Source: XYA12-FULL-58-9 sp001798605
GTDB taxonomy: Bacteria > Myxococcota > XYA12-FULL-58-9
NCBI GenBank assembly: GCA_036736205.1
Contig: DAINMX010000015.1
Coordinates: 1-52,243 of the forward strand
DNA: 52,243 nucleotides
Direction of reading: 5' to 3'
Part shown: in pieces, positions 8,904 to 16,876 of the stretch
How positions within the stretch are numbered: the stretch's first letter is position 1
How the letters are laid out: each line of letters begins with the position of its first letter
The notes under the pieces: model-generated
The model's database searches: none
What the model was told of the DNA's origin: nothing
The model's input: only the letters and a program-made list of their open reading frames with translations
Program-made: the position numbers and the translations under genes

Positions 8904-10220
8904 ATGAGTCGCGCCCGATCTCTCTGCCTGACGCTGTGTCTGTGCGCATGCACTCGAGAACGGCCTAACATTATCCTCCTCTCTCTCGATACGACGCGGG
9001 CTGATCGTACGTCCCTTTACGGTTACGACAAACCAACGACGCCGCATCTTGCTGATTTCGGCAAGAGCTCAACCCGATTTGATTTGGCCTACGCTCCGAT
9101 GTCTTGTACCGGGCCGACACACGCGACGATGTTCACCGGCCTTTATCCGCTCACCCATGGCCTGATCAGCAACGGCCGGTCGTTGAGCCCAGACAAAGTC
9201 ACGCTCGCCGAGCTTCTGCAGAGAGCGGGATTTCAGACAGCGGGCGTGGTCGGCAGTTTTGTCATGAATCGAAAGTTTGGATTTGCCCAAGGCTTTGAGT
9301 CGTACCAAGATAGTTTCTTGCCGGAACATGCGACGTTCAAGGCGAAGCGTTGGCTCGGAAGCGATGTCTCCGGTGGTTTCGATGCGACCGCCAACAACAC
9401 CACCGACCGCGCCATCCGCTGGCTGGAAGAGAGTCGAAGTTCGCGCCATCCGTTCTTTCTCTTCGTGCACTATTTCGATCCCCATGAGCCCTATCGAGCC
9501 CCTCCTGCCTATCGAAAGCGTTTCGCGCATCCATACGATGCAGAGATCGCCTTCATGGATGCTGAAATTGGCAGGTTATTGGAGAAGATCGATGCATTGG
9601 GGCTCATGGATGACAGCCTCATCATTGTCACCGCCGATCATGGCCAGGGTCTGATGCAACACGGCGATCCCTATCACAACGCGGATGTGTACGAGGAGTC
9701 GGTGCGGGTCCCTCTGATCTTTCACTGGCCTGGGAAGATCCGCAGTCAGACCATCACGGGGCCCGTCGAGCTCGTGGACTTGGTGCCCACTATTCTGGAC
9801 GCCGCGCAAGTGACGGCAGAGGTGGATGAGTCAGAGCACCTGTTGCCGTGGCAAGGTCGCTCGCTCTCCTACGCGTTGTATGACGGGGGCGTGACGCCAA
9901 CGGAGCGTTCGGTGTTTTTGCATCGTCAGCATTACAATCCCGGCAAAATGCGAGACATTGCCGTCAACGGTTCTCTTTTTGGAATCAGACGGGGAGGGTG
10001 GAAGTACGTTGTTGGTGAAGGCGAGGGTCGCAAAGAGCTCTACGATCTCACGACGGACCCTCGAGAACAGAAGAACCTTGTCGCCGAGCATCCGACGATT
10101 GCGGCAGAGCTTTCGGACCGGCTGACAGCGTGGAGACAATCGGCAGAAGGCGCTGCGAGCCCTGCCGCCCTCACCTCCGAGGACAAGGAAGCTCTCGAAG
10201 CGCTCGGATACATTCAGTAA
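8904..10220 (+). CDS. Sulfatase-like hydrolase of the alkaline phosphatase superfamily, Thr nucleophile
   Basis: The protein has 438 aa with a short, Cys-containing lipoprotein-like leader (LCLTLCLCAC). The sulfatase fold is clear. The metal motif NIILLSLDTTRADRTSLYGY lies at about 21-40. The nucleophile region SCTGPTHATMFTG has Thr69 where sulfatases carry the formylglycine Cys/Ser. A second metal site is ITADHGQG-like (TADHGQGL). The ending EALEALGYI is shared with the larger homologue at 13077. The CxPxR signal needed for formylglycine formation is absent, so this is probably a phosphate, phosphonate or phosphoethanolamine-type hydrolase or transferase rather than a true sulfatase. ATG at 8904 is chosen over an in-frame TTG at 8886. 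Confidence 0.85.
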   Translation: MSRARSLCLTLCLCACTRERPNIILLSLDTTRADRTSLYGYDKPTTPHLADFGKSSTRFDLAYAPMSCTGPTHATMFTGLYPLTHGLISNGRSLSPDKVTLAELLQRAGFQTAGVVGSFVMNRKFGFAQGFESYQDSFLPEHATFKAKRWLGSDVSGGFDATANNTTDRAIRWLEESRSSRHPFFLFVHYFDPHEPYRAPPAYRKRFAHPYDAEIAFMDAEIGRLLEKIDALGLMDDSLIIVTADHGQGLMQHGDPYHNADVYEESVRVPLIFHWPGKIRSQTITGPVELVDLVPTILDAAQVTAEVDESEHLLPWQGRSLSYALYDGGVTPTERSVFLHRQHYNPGKMRDIAVNGSLFGIRRGGWKYVVGEGEGRKELYDLTTDPREQKNLVAEHPTIAAELSDRLTAWRQSAEGAASPAALTSEDKEALEALGYIQ

Positions 10221-10382
10221 TCGCGGTCCCCACAACAGTGTGATCTATCGGTCTTACGACCGTCAATTTACACGGGGATCGTTGTTGGTTTGGCAAATTC
10301 AGTCGATTTCCCACAGGAAGTTAGCGCCAGTCATTGGACACGACGCCATCCGATCCACCATAATCCGTGCGAGGTTGGGGCG

Positions 10383-12306
10383 ATGCAGGCGAAGGAAGTA
10401 CCGATGGCGCTCAGGGACCTGGGTGACAGACGCCAGTTTCGGCGCTTTGAAACCAGTCTACGTGTACGTTACGACCGTGACGGAAGCTGGGCGATCGCGT
10501 CGACGCAGGACATTTCACAAGGAGGGATGAGCCTCGCTGGTGCTTCAGGAGTCGTCGTAGGGGATGTGCTTCGGTTTGCCTTGCACATGATTGGCGAGGA
10601 CTTTCCCATCGGTGTTGAGGGAGAGATCCTCGGCGTGCGCTCCGATGCCGCTCGAGTCCAGTTTGCCGGGGGGGCTGACGGTGTCGCCGAACGGGTTCGT
10701 CAGATCGTGGACTTGGAGATTGTGCCGCGGCTCGAACAGAGGGTCGGTCTCAGCGACGACGACTACCATGTCACCGATCTTGCAGGCTGGTATCGTGAGC
10801 TTGGTCGCACACACCACGCCCTCGACCTCTATCGCACGGCACTCGAGGTGCAGACAAACCGTGGGGTGGAGTTCTTCGAGCACATGGCGATGTTCCTCTG
10901 GGAAGAGGCACGTTGGCTCAATGACCCGCGGCCGATCATTGAAGAGCTCGCGAAGCTTCTCGAGCAGGCAAAGAGAGCTGGCTCCAGCGCTAAGCTGGAG
11001 CTGCTGCGTGGTGAGGTTCTACGTCTCGGACACGGCCCCTTGGTGCAGCCACAGGACGCCATGGCCGCGCAACTGGCCGACCTGCGGCAATCGATCCGCA
11101 ACGAACCTAAGGAGCTGGTCGTCAGTCTCGGCCCGTTGTCTGAAGGCGTGAGGTTCGTCGAGCCCGCACCAATTCAAACTGCCGACAGGTCGCCCGATTC
11201 CTACTATGCGGCGACCCCACCGACAGTGGTGCAGGATGTGCTCAACGGCGGAGAGTCATACACGGATTTGCCCTTCGAGCCGATCGAGCAGCCTCCTCGC
11301 GACCCCATCTCGGAAGCGCCCTTTGTGCCGATTCCCGAGTCGCCCTTCGACGACGTTCCTTTGGGTTCGGCCTCGGATCCGATCCTGCCACTGGCCATCA
11401 AGATTCCCTCGGGTGAAAGGCGGGCGGCGGTCACGCTCGCAGAGTTGTTGGGGGAGGAGAATCCTCACGCCCGTCTTTCCCCACCGAAGTCCGCTGTCAA
11501 TTGGCCTGTGTGGGGTATCGCTGCGGCAGTGTTGCTGGGGAGTGTGTGGTTCGTTTGGTTCGTCACCCGAACCTTGAGAACTGACCTACCCACCGCCCCC
11601 GCGGTTGTGGGCGCTCTCAACCAAAATGCCGGACCCGGTGGTCTTGGCGTCAAGGATGACGCGCAGCCGAAAGCAGAGACACCCACGGTCGCATCGAGTC
11701 TAACNNNNNNNNNNNNNNNNNNNNNNNNNNNNNNNNNNNNNNNNNNNNNNNNNNNNNNNNNNNNNNNNNNNNNNNNNNNNNNNNNNNNNNNNNNNNNNNN
11801 NNNNGGACGTCGCACCCGACTCAACGGACGTCGCACCCGACTCAACGGACGTCGCACCCGACTCAACGGACGTCGCACCCCACTCAACGAATCTTGGCGA
11901 TGAGAGGGAGCATGGCATATCTGCCAAACGGAGCCTGGTGCACAAACGGAAAGGCAAGACGGAGTTACTCACGACTAAGGCAGATCAGAAGGCGCCTGCT
12001 CGTCCAAAGAAGCAGCCGCCACCCCCTCCCCCACAGCCGCCGCCGGCCGCAGAGGCGAATCCCCATTACCGTGAGGGTGTGAGTCTCCTCAGGCAAAACA
12101 AGGTGATGCTGGCCATAACCGAGCTCGAGGCAGCCATTGCCGACAATCCTGATCACGCGAAGTCACTTTTGTCTCTGGGGCTTGCTTACAAAATGGTAGG
12201 GCGTCGCGACAAAGCCATCGCCGCATTTGAAAGATTCCTCATTGTCGCCCCGGAACACCAAGAGGCTCCCAAGGTGCGTGCGGTCATCGAGAGTTTGCGC
12301 AAATAG
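10383..12306 (+). CDS. PilZ domain membrane protein with C-terminal TPR (interrupted by a scaffold gap)
   Basis: Residues 11-110 form a PilZ domain with both c-di-GMP motifs visible, RxxxR (RRQFR, 16-20) and DxSxxG (DISQGG, 43-48). A helical region follows, then a membrane helix near 373-395. After that come a Thr/Ala linker, the gap, a Pro-rich linker, and a C-terminal TPR-like segment with NPDHAKSLLSLGLAYKMVG ending at 12306. The gap (11705-11804) starts where a 21-bp repeat coding TDVAPDS begins. With the 100 N removed, or replaced by any multiple of 3, the frames on both sides match, so this is one gene; as deposited it is frameshifted only by the gap size. Start codon 10383 or 10404 is possible, the latter having AGGAAG upstream. 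It is likely an inner-membrane c-di-GMP-responsive protein. Confidence 0.78.
11705..11804. other. Scaffold gap (100 N) at the edge of a minisatellite
   Basis: The 100-N run falls exactly where the 21-bp repeat inside the PilZ-TPR gene begins, so the assembler probably failed on the repeat. The true repeat number is unknown. Confidence 0.9.
11805..11888. repeat. 21-bp coding minisatellite, at least four copies
   Basis: Four 21-bp units starting GGACGTCGCACCC follow the gap; the last differs by one base. In the gene's frame each unit encodes TDVAPDS, forming a linker between the membrane helix and the TPR part. The count is a minimum because the array touches the gap. Confidence 0.9.
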
Positions 12307-12362
12307 ATGCTCAGGGGTGTGTTGCCACGTCTCTGCGCGTGTGATGCAATACATGCGTGGTC

Positions 12363-13052
12363 ATGTTGGAGTATCCCTTGCGCGCGTGTCTCGTGATGAT
12401 TTGTCTCGGTGCTGGCCTTACGTCTTCGCCGCACTCCGCTCACGCAGGCCCCCGCAGCGTACAGGGACGTCCCGTCTTGGGTCAGGACGGACCGACGATG
12501 ACGGACAGGGTTCTCACCGCTTTCACCCCGCGATGTCCCAATTTTGAGGACGCCCATCAAGCACAGCTTTGGTCGGACAGGACGCGCACTCAGCTCATAG
12601 AATTGATCGGCCTCGAGCCTCAACGGGACGTGATCACCGCTCAAGTTCAGAGGGTTGTGCCGGGGACCGAATTTCGGATCGATGTGGTTCGTATTGAGGT
12701 GTTCAAGGGCATCTTCATGTCTGCGAATGTTTACGTTCCGAGTACATCCTCGCCAAAGATCCCCTCGGTCATGGCACCGTCGGCCTGTGGCACCGCTTTG
12801 TGGGACACCCGCGTGCAGCGTCGGGCAGCCAATCTCGCCATGCTGGGGATGACCGTCGTGGTGAGCGAAGGCTTCTGCGCCAATGGCGTCCGGGCGTCCT
12901 TGCCAGAGAGTCGTCGGCACGTTGACTATTCGCGCCAGATGTTGGGTCTGCAAGGATCGGCCTTCACGGCTCACATTCAGGAACAAGTGTCCACCTTGAA
13001 TTGGGCATTGGCCCAATATGAGAACGTCGATGGCGATTGCCATTGGCGATGA
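12363..13052 (+). pseudogene. Truncated alpha/beta-hydrolase (acetylxylan esterase-like) lacking the catalytic serine region
   Basis: The 229-aa reading frame has a signal peptide ending SAHA. It then shows the N-terminal half of an exported alpha/beta-hydrolase: strand IFMSANVYVP, then CGTALWDTRVQRRAANLAMLG and GMTVVVSEGFCANG, then a helix ending YENVDGD. In this family the next element is the nucleophile elbow GxSGG. Here the frame ends in DCHWR and stop. In the -1 frame the bases read AIAIGDDAKIVR and then stop, which resembles the expected strand but also ends before a nucleophile. The gene therefore looks frameshifted and truncated. The next gene starts 24 nt later. A non-catalytic secreted protein cannot be excluded. 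Confidence 0.55.
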
Positions 13053-13076
13053 TGCCAAGATTGTGCGGTGATCAGA

Positions 13077-15956
13077 ATGTTGAATCGCAACGGCAGTTTC
13101 AGTACGGCATTCGTTGTCATCGCCTGTTGTGGACAAACAGCCTGTTTCTCTGAAGCCGAGCAGTCTTCGTCAGAGGCACCGGAGCACGCTACGGCGGTCA
13201 TTGCCATGCCGCAGCCCCCAGGCGGAGAGCTCAAGCTCGTAGAGTTGTTGGCGGATGCCCAGATTAGCTCACCTGTTCTCAGTGTTGCTGAATCCGGTCC
13301 AATTGCAGGAAAACAAATCTTGCGGGTTGATTTCGAGAAGCACAGTGCGAAGGATCTCGGTTGGACGGCGTCCGCCCTTGGCCAGATCGTGCCGCGACAA
13401 GACGGCAAGGGGAAGGCGGTGGCCGTGCGGCCTTCGCCGAAGAGACCGTTGGCGCTTCTTGTCAAGGTCGAGCCCAGTCGATTCTACCGGGTAGCGCGTT
13501 CCGCAAAAGGTGTTTCTGACACGATTGATCTCATGGTTCTCGAGACGACTTACACACCCGAGCGTGACAACCTCAACCACCCAGGCGATCTCGACAGTGT
13601 GCTCGGGAGCTCGACCCAGGCCGGATCATTCGCCAAGCTGCGCACACTTATTCGCCAGCGGCGTTTTACAACGCCTCCTCGTCCAGATGCCTGGTCCACA
13701 GACGAGCAGATCTTCTTTTCCAGCCGTGATACCCATTCGTTGCTTTTGTTGTTCCAGTCTTCGGTGCGAACGCAGTGGCGGGACGCCACGCCTGTGCTTA
13801 TCGATGACATCGTTGTGGAGTTGCTCACACCAACGTACGCGCAGCGTTTGGGCCTGGTGCGCGATCGGTACGAACGCGGCGATGAGAAGACACATGGCCT
13901 GCGAGCCTTTGGCCAGTTTCTGCCGGTCCCCTCGGCGACCAAAGCCAATGTGGACGATGAGCCCGCCTTCGAGTCGCGACATGGTTTGTTGGCCCCCACC
14001 ACGTCCTCATTTCGCTGGAGAGTTACGTTTCCAGAGCGTGCACGATTATCATTCGGCACAGCACTCTTGAAGGAGTCCAGCGGCGCTCCTGTGCGAGCGT
14101 TGGTACGTGTCGGGGACGACATTGTGTTTGACGAACAGGTCGACAACACGACGCGCTGGCGAGACTGGGTCATCGACCTGGGACACCTCTCTGGGGAAAC
14201 GCAAAGCCTGGAGTTGGCGACTGAGTCGATTGGTGGCGAACCGGGTATTGCCGTCTTTTCAAACCCAGCGATCTGGCAAGCAGGGAAACACACTCGTTTC
14301 AATGTATTCCTCGTCGCCGTGGACACTTTGCGTGCTGACCGAATGTCCCTGTATGGGTGGAATCGGCCTACGAGTCCTCGGCTCGAGGAGTTTGCCGCGG
14401 ATGCGGTGACCTTTGACAACACCATCGCTCAATCGAATTGGACACCGGAGTCCTTTGCGTCGATCTTCACGTCCAAGTACTCGGCGAAGCACGGCGTGAC
14501 GCAGCGTCTGTCAGTGTTACGGCACAACGACATGGCGCAGGCCATGCGTGATGCTGGCTACTTCACCCAAGGTCTCGCATACAAACTGCTGTTGTACGAC
14601 ATGGGGTTTGAGCGCGGCTTTGATGCTTACTTCAATGTCCCCAAGTTTCACCTTGCCTCCAGCTACACGGTTCGCGCAGAGGACAACTGGAAACTGGCGC
14701 AACCCTGGTTGCAGCAGAACTACGAGCGGCCGATCTTCTTTTTCTACCACCTCGATGATCCGCATCAACCATTCAACCACGAGGGTGAGAGTCTCGAGCG
14801 TTTCGCCGATATGAAAACCATTGAGAGTCACGGCCTGAGACTGCCGATCCTTGTCTCCAATCAATCTGTTCGCTTCGGTGGAAACACCTGTACTGATTGT
14901 CTCGTCAAGGGGACCCTCACCCCGTGGTTTGCCAAGCTGTGCAGCGATCTCTACGATGGCGAGATTGCATATGTCGACAAGTTTATCTCCTACTTTGTTG
15001 CGGAGTTGAAAACGCTGGGTCTCTACGATGAAGCGCTCATCGTGTTTCTCTCTGACCACGGCGAGGGCATAGCAGAGCATGAAGGATACTTTGGCCATGG
15101 CTTCCATCACCTTCACGACGAGATGGTGCGCGTGCCTCTGATCATCAAACCGCCCCGCTCGTTAGGCATTGAAGGTGGCCGGCGCGTCGCCACCCAGGTG
15201 CGTCTGATTGACGTATTTCCGACAATGATTGAAATGCTGGGCATCGAATACGTGAACGGCGTTGATGGCAAATCACTGATGCCGCTCTTGCGTGGTGGCA
15301 TTGAGAGAGACCGTCTCGCTATCAGCGAGAATGTGGGCACCCAGACCATTTCGGTGCGCGATGGCCGTTACAAATACATTCTGCGTTACGGTGACAAGAG
15401 GCTTGAGTATCTCTATGATCTCGACAAGGACCCCGGCGAGCGTCGCGACCTCAGTGGCAAACCGCCTGACCCCAAGGTGCTCGCGGCATTGCGTTATTGC
15501 GCCGCAGAGCACCTGGCCAGCAGCCATCCTGGTCAGTACATTCTATTTGCAGCAAGCGCTGGGGAGCGGCGTGTGCAACTCAGCCTGGATTTGAAAAATG
15601 GCACGGCAGAGCTGCAGCCGATTTTTGGCCGGTTGCGCGGCAACAAAGAGTCCAAGCGATGGCAGCTGTCATCGGCAGACAAACGGTCACCGTTGTTGGT
15701 CCTAGCTCGCATCGTCGGCGCGCCAACCAAGGCAGGATGGCAGGCTCGGCTGTCGGGTGTGCCGAGAAAGGACGCCCGCCTCACTCTCCCTCCATCGGCA
15801 GATTGGCCGATTTTCGCCAATGCCCAAAGCCGAACCTTCGGGGCCCATGGGCGTTTGACCTTTGGCAACAATCCGCCTGGGGCCACAGAGCACAAAGAGA
15901 ATGTCAGCGGCGATCAGCTCGAAGCGCTTGAAGCACTTGGTTACATCGAGAAGTGA
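13077..15956 (+). CDS. Large sulfatase-like lipoprotein with N-terminal beta-rich extension
   Basis: The protein has about 959 aa and an N-terminal leader with cysteines (VIACCGQTAC) consistent with a lipoprotein. Residues about 30-400 are a beta-rich extension without a recognised family. From about 405 an alkaline-phosphatase-superfamily hydrolase domain begins: FLVAVDTLRADRMSLYGW, the nucleophile region NWTPESFASIFT with Thr456, and the metal motif FLSDHGEGIAEHEGYFGHG. A further C-terminal beta segment ends LEALEALGYIEK. The CxPxR formylglycine signal is absent. A 90-bp 3' segment and a 72-bp internal segment of this gene recur at 16638-16726 and 21488-21558. GTG at 13068 is an alternative start. 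The substrate is unknown; the likely location is the outer membrane or periplasm. Confidence 0.82.
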   Translation: MLNRNGSFSTAFVVIACCGQTACFSEAEQSSSEAPEHATAVIAMPQPPGGELKLVELLADAQISSPVLSVAESGPIAGKQILRVDFEKHSAKDLGWTASALGQIVPRQDGKGKAVAVRPSPKRPLALLVKVEPSRFYRVARSAKGVSDTIDLMVLETTYTPERDNLNHPGDLDSVLGSSTQAGSFAKLRTLIRQRRFTTPPRPDAWSTDEQIFFSSRDTHSLLLLFQSSVRTQWRDATPVLIDDIVVELLTPTYAQRLGLVRDRYERGDEKTHGLRAFGQFLPVPSATKANVDDEPAFESRHGLLAPTTSSFRWRVTFPERARLSFGTALLKESSGAPVRALVRVGDDIVFDEQVDNTTRWRDWVIDLGHLSGETQSLELATESIGGEPGIAVFSNPAIWQAGKHTRFNVFLVAVDTLRADRMSLYGWNRPTSPRLEEFAADAVTFDNTIAQSNWTPESFASIFTSKYSAKHGVTQRLSVLRHNDMAQAMRDAGYFTQGLAYKLLLYDMGFERGFDAYFNVPKFHLASSYTVRAEDNWKLAQPWLQQNYERPIFFFYHLDDPHQPFNHEGESLERFADMKTIESHGLRLPILVSNQSVRFGGNTCTDCLVKGTLTPWFAKLCSDLYDGEIAYVDKFISYFVAELKTLGLYDEALIVFLSDHGEGIAEHEGYFGHGFHHLHDEMVRVPLIIKPPRSLGIEGGRRVATQVRLIDVFPTMIEMLGIEYVNGVDGKSLMPLLRGGIERDRLAISENVGTQTISVRDGRYKYILRYGDKRLEYLYDLDKDPGERRDLSGKPPDPKVLAALRYCAAEHLASSHPGQYILFAASAGERRVQLSLDLKNGTAELQPIFGRLRGNKESKRWQLSSADKRSPLLVLARIVGAPTKAGWQARLSGVPRKDARLTLPPSADWPIFANAQSRTFGAHGRLTFGNNPPGATEHKENVSGDQLEALEALGYIEK

Positions 15957-15963
15957 TCCGTGG
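15874..15963. repeat. Direct repeat R1 (3' end of the sulfatase-like gene)
   Basis: These 90 bp include the last codons and stop of the sulfatase-like gene. They recur at 16638-16726 with 7 mismatches and one 1-nt deletion (about 91% identity). The two copies bracket the toxin-antitoxin pair. Confidence 0.85.
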
Positions 15964-15993
15964 TTGCTGCCTGGTGCTTGCAGGAAACGCTGA

Positions 15994-16010
15994 GTATGAT
16001 ATCGTCATAC
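15994..16010. promoter_or_regulatory. Palindromic operator candidate just before the antitoxin start
   Basis: GTATGA (15994-15999) and TCATAC (16005-16010) are perfect inverted arms around TATCG, ending one base before the antitoxin ATG at 16012. The site includes a -10-like TATGAT (15995-16000). There is no Shine-Dalgarno sequence, so a leaderless transcript is possible. Ribbon-helix-helix antitoxins usually bind such palindromes to repress their own operon. Confidence 0.5.
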
Positions 16011-16011
16011 C

Positions 16012-16269
16012 ATGGGCAAGAAAGAGAAAGTGGCAGTCACCATCGACCGAGTGGTCCTTGAAACCACAGAGAAGATGCGTAAACGCAGCGGAGAGTCGCG
16101 AAGCGCCATCGTCAATAGAGCGTTGCGGTTGCTCATTGCAGACGCCGACCAGAAAACGAAGATTGCCCGATATGTCGATGGGTATTGCGAGCACCCCGAA
16201 GGGGATGAAGACATCCAAACCGCCGAGGCCTTGGCGACCGCAGCTCTCAAAGGTCTGCCATGGGATTGA
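16012..16269 (+). CDS. Ribbon-helix-helix antitoxin
   Basis: This 85-aa protein has an RHH N-terminus: strand KVAVTIDRVVLETTEKM, then a helix with SRSAIVNRALRLLI. The C-terminal tail is acidic (HPEGDEDIQTAEA), suited to toxin binding. It overlaps the MazF-like toxin gene by 10 nt, the usual antitoxin-first order. It should neutralise the toxin and autoregulate through the palindrome directly upstream. The pair sits between two direct repeats of the preceding gene's 3' end. Confidence 0.8.
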   Translation: MGKKEKVAVTIDRVVLETTEKMRKRSGESRSAIVNRALRLLIADADQKTKIARYVDGYCEHPEGDEDIQTAEALATAALKGLPWD

Positions 16270-16586
16270 ATCGCGGTGAAATCTGGTGGGCTCACGTAGA
16301 CAAACAGCGACCCGTGGTCTTGGTTTCACGCCAAGAAGCGTATGCGGTGCGAGCGCTGGTCATCGTTGCGCCGGTTTCGACAACGATCCGCGGATTCGCT
16401 GTCGAGGTGAAGGTTGGCAAACGCGACGGCCTACCCAAACCCGGAGTCATCAATTGCGATTGGCTCGTCACCATACCCAAATCCGCCCTCAAGGAACGGA
16501 TCGGAACCTTGTCATCCACGAAACGGACGCAACTCGATGAAGCACTCCGTTTTGCGCTTGGGCTCGATGAGCAGTGGGCAGTTTGA
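16260..16586 (+). CDS. MazF/PemK-like endoribonuclease toxin
   Basis: The protein has 108 aa. It opens with the MazF hallmark RGEIWWAHVDKQRPVVLVSR, followed by VAPVSTTIRG, and VINCDWLVTIPKSAL in the region that carries the conserved Arg/Asp loop of the family. The length is typical (105-120 aa). It is translationally coupled to the upstream RHH antitoxin by a 10-nt overlap. It probably cleaves single-stranded mRNA at a short motif; specificity cannot be read from sequence. Confidence 0.85.
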   Translation: MGLNRGEIWWAHVDKQRPVVLVSRQEAYAVRALVIVAPVSTTIRGFAVEVKVGKRDGLPKPGVINCDWLVTIPKSALKERIGTLSSTKRTQLDEALRFALGLDEQWAV

Positions 16587-16637
16587 AAACCGACACCATT
16601 ATCAAAAAGCCGCAAAGCAACGCTCAGAACCGGGAAT

Positions 16638-16726
16638 CGCCTGGGGCCACAGAGCACAACAAGAATGTCAGCGGCGATGAGGTCGAAGCGCCGAAGCGCT
16701 CGGTTACATCGAGAAGTGATCCGTGG
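16638..16726. repeat. Direct repeat R2 (decayed copy of sulfatase 3' end)
   Basis: 89 bp match 15874-15963 at about 91%, with a 1-nt deletion that breaks the reading frame. It lies 51 nt after the toxin stop codon. It marks either duplication on insertion of the toxin-antitoxin cassette or the remnant of a tandem sulfatase gene. The rest of 16587-16876 shows no gene. Confidence 0.85.
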
Positions 16727-16876
16727 CGTCAGTCCTCCGGCGGAGAGTCAAGGCCTGGCGATGGCGTCAAGGTCGAGGGCTGTCCGATCGAGACGCCATC
16801 GGTAGCCTAGCATGGCAGTGCTGTCTTTGGTTCTTGGTTGTACTGCGAGTGAAACACTGATTGAACGTTGAGCAGA

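Noticed and set aside
9101..9120. Cys68 as a formylglycine site of the sulfatase-like protein
   Set aside because: The Cys is followed by TGPTH, not xPxR; Thr69 aligns with the nucleophile.
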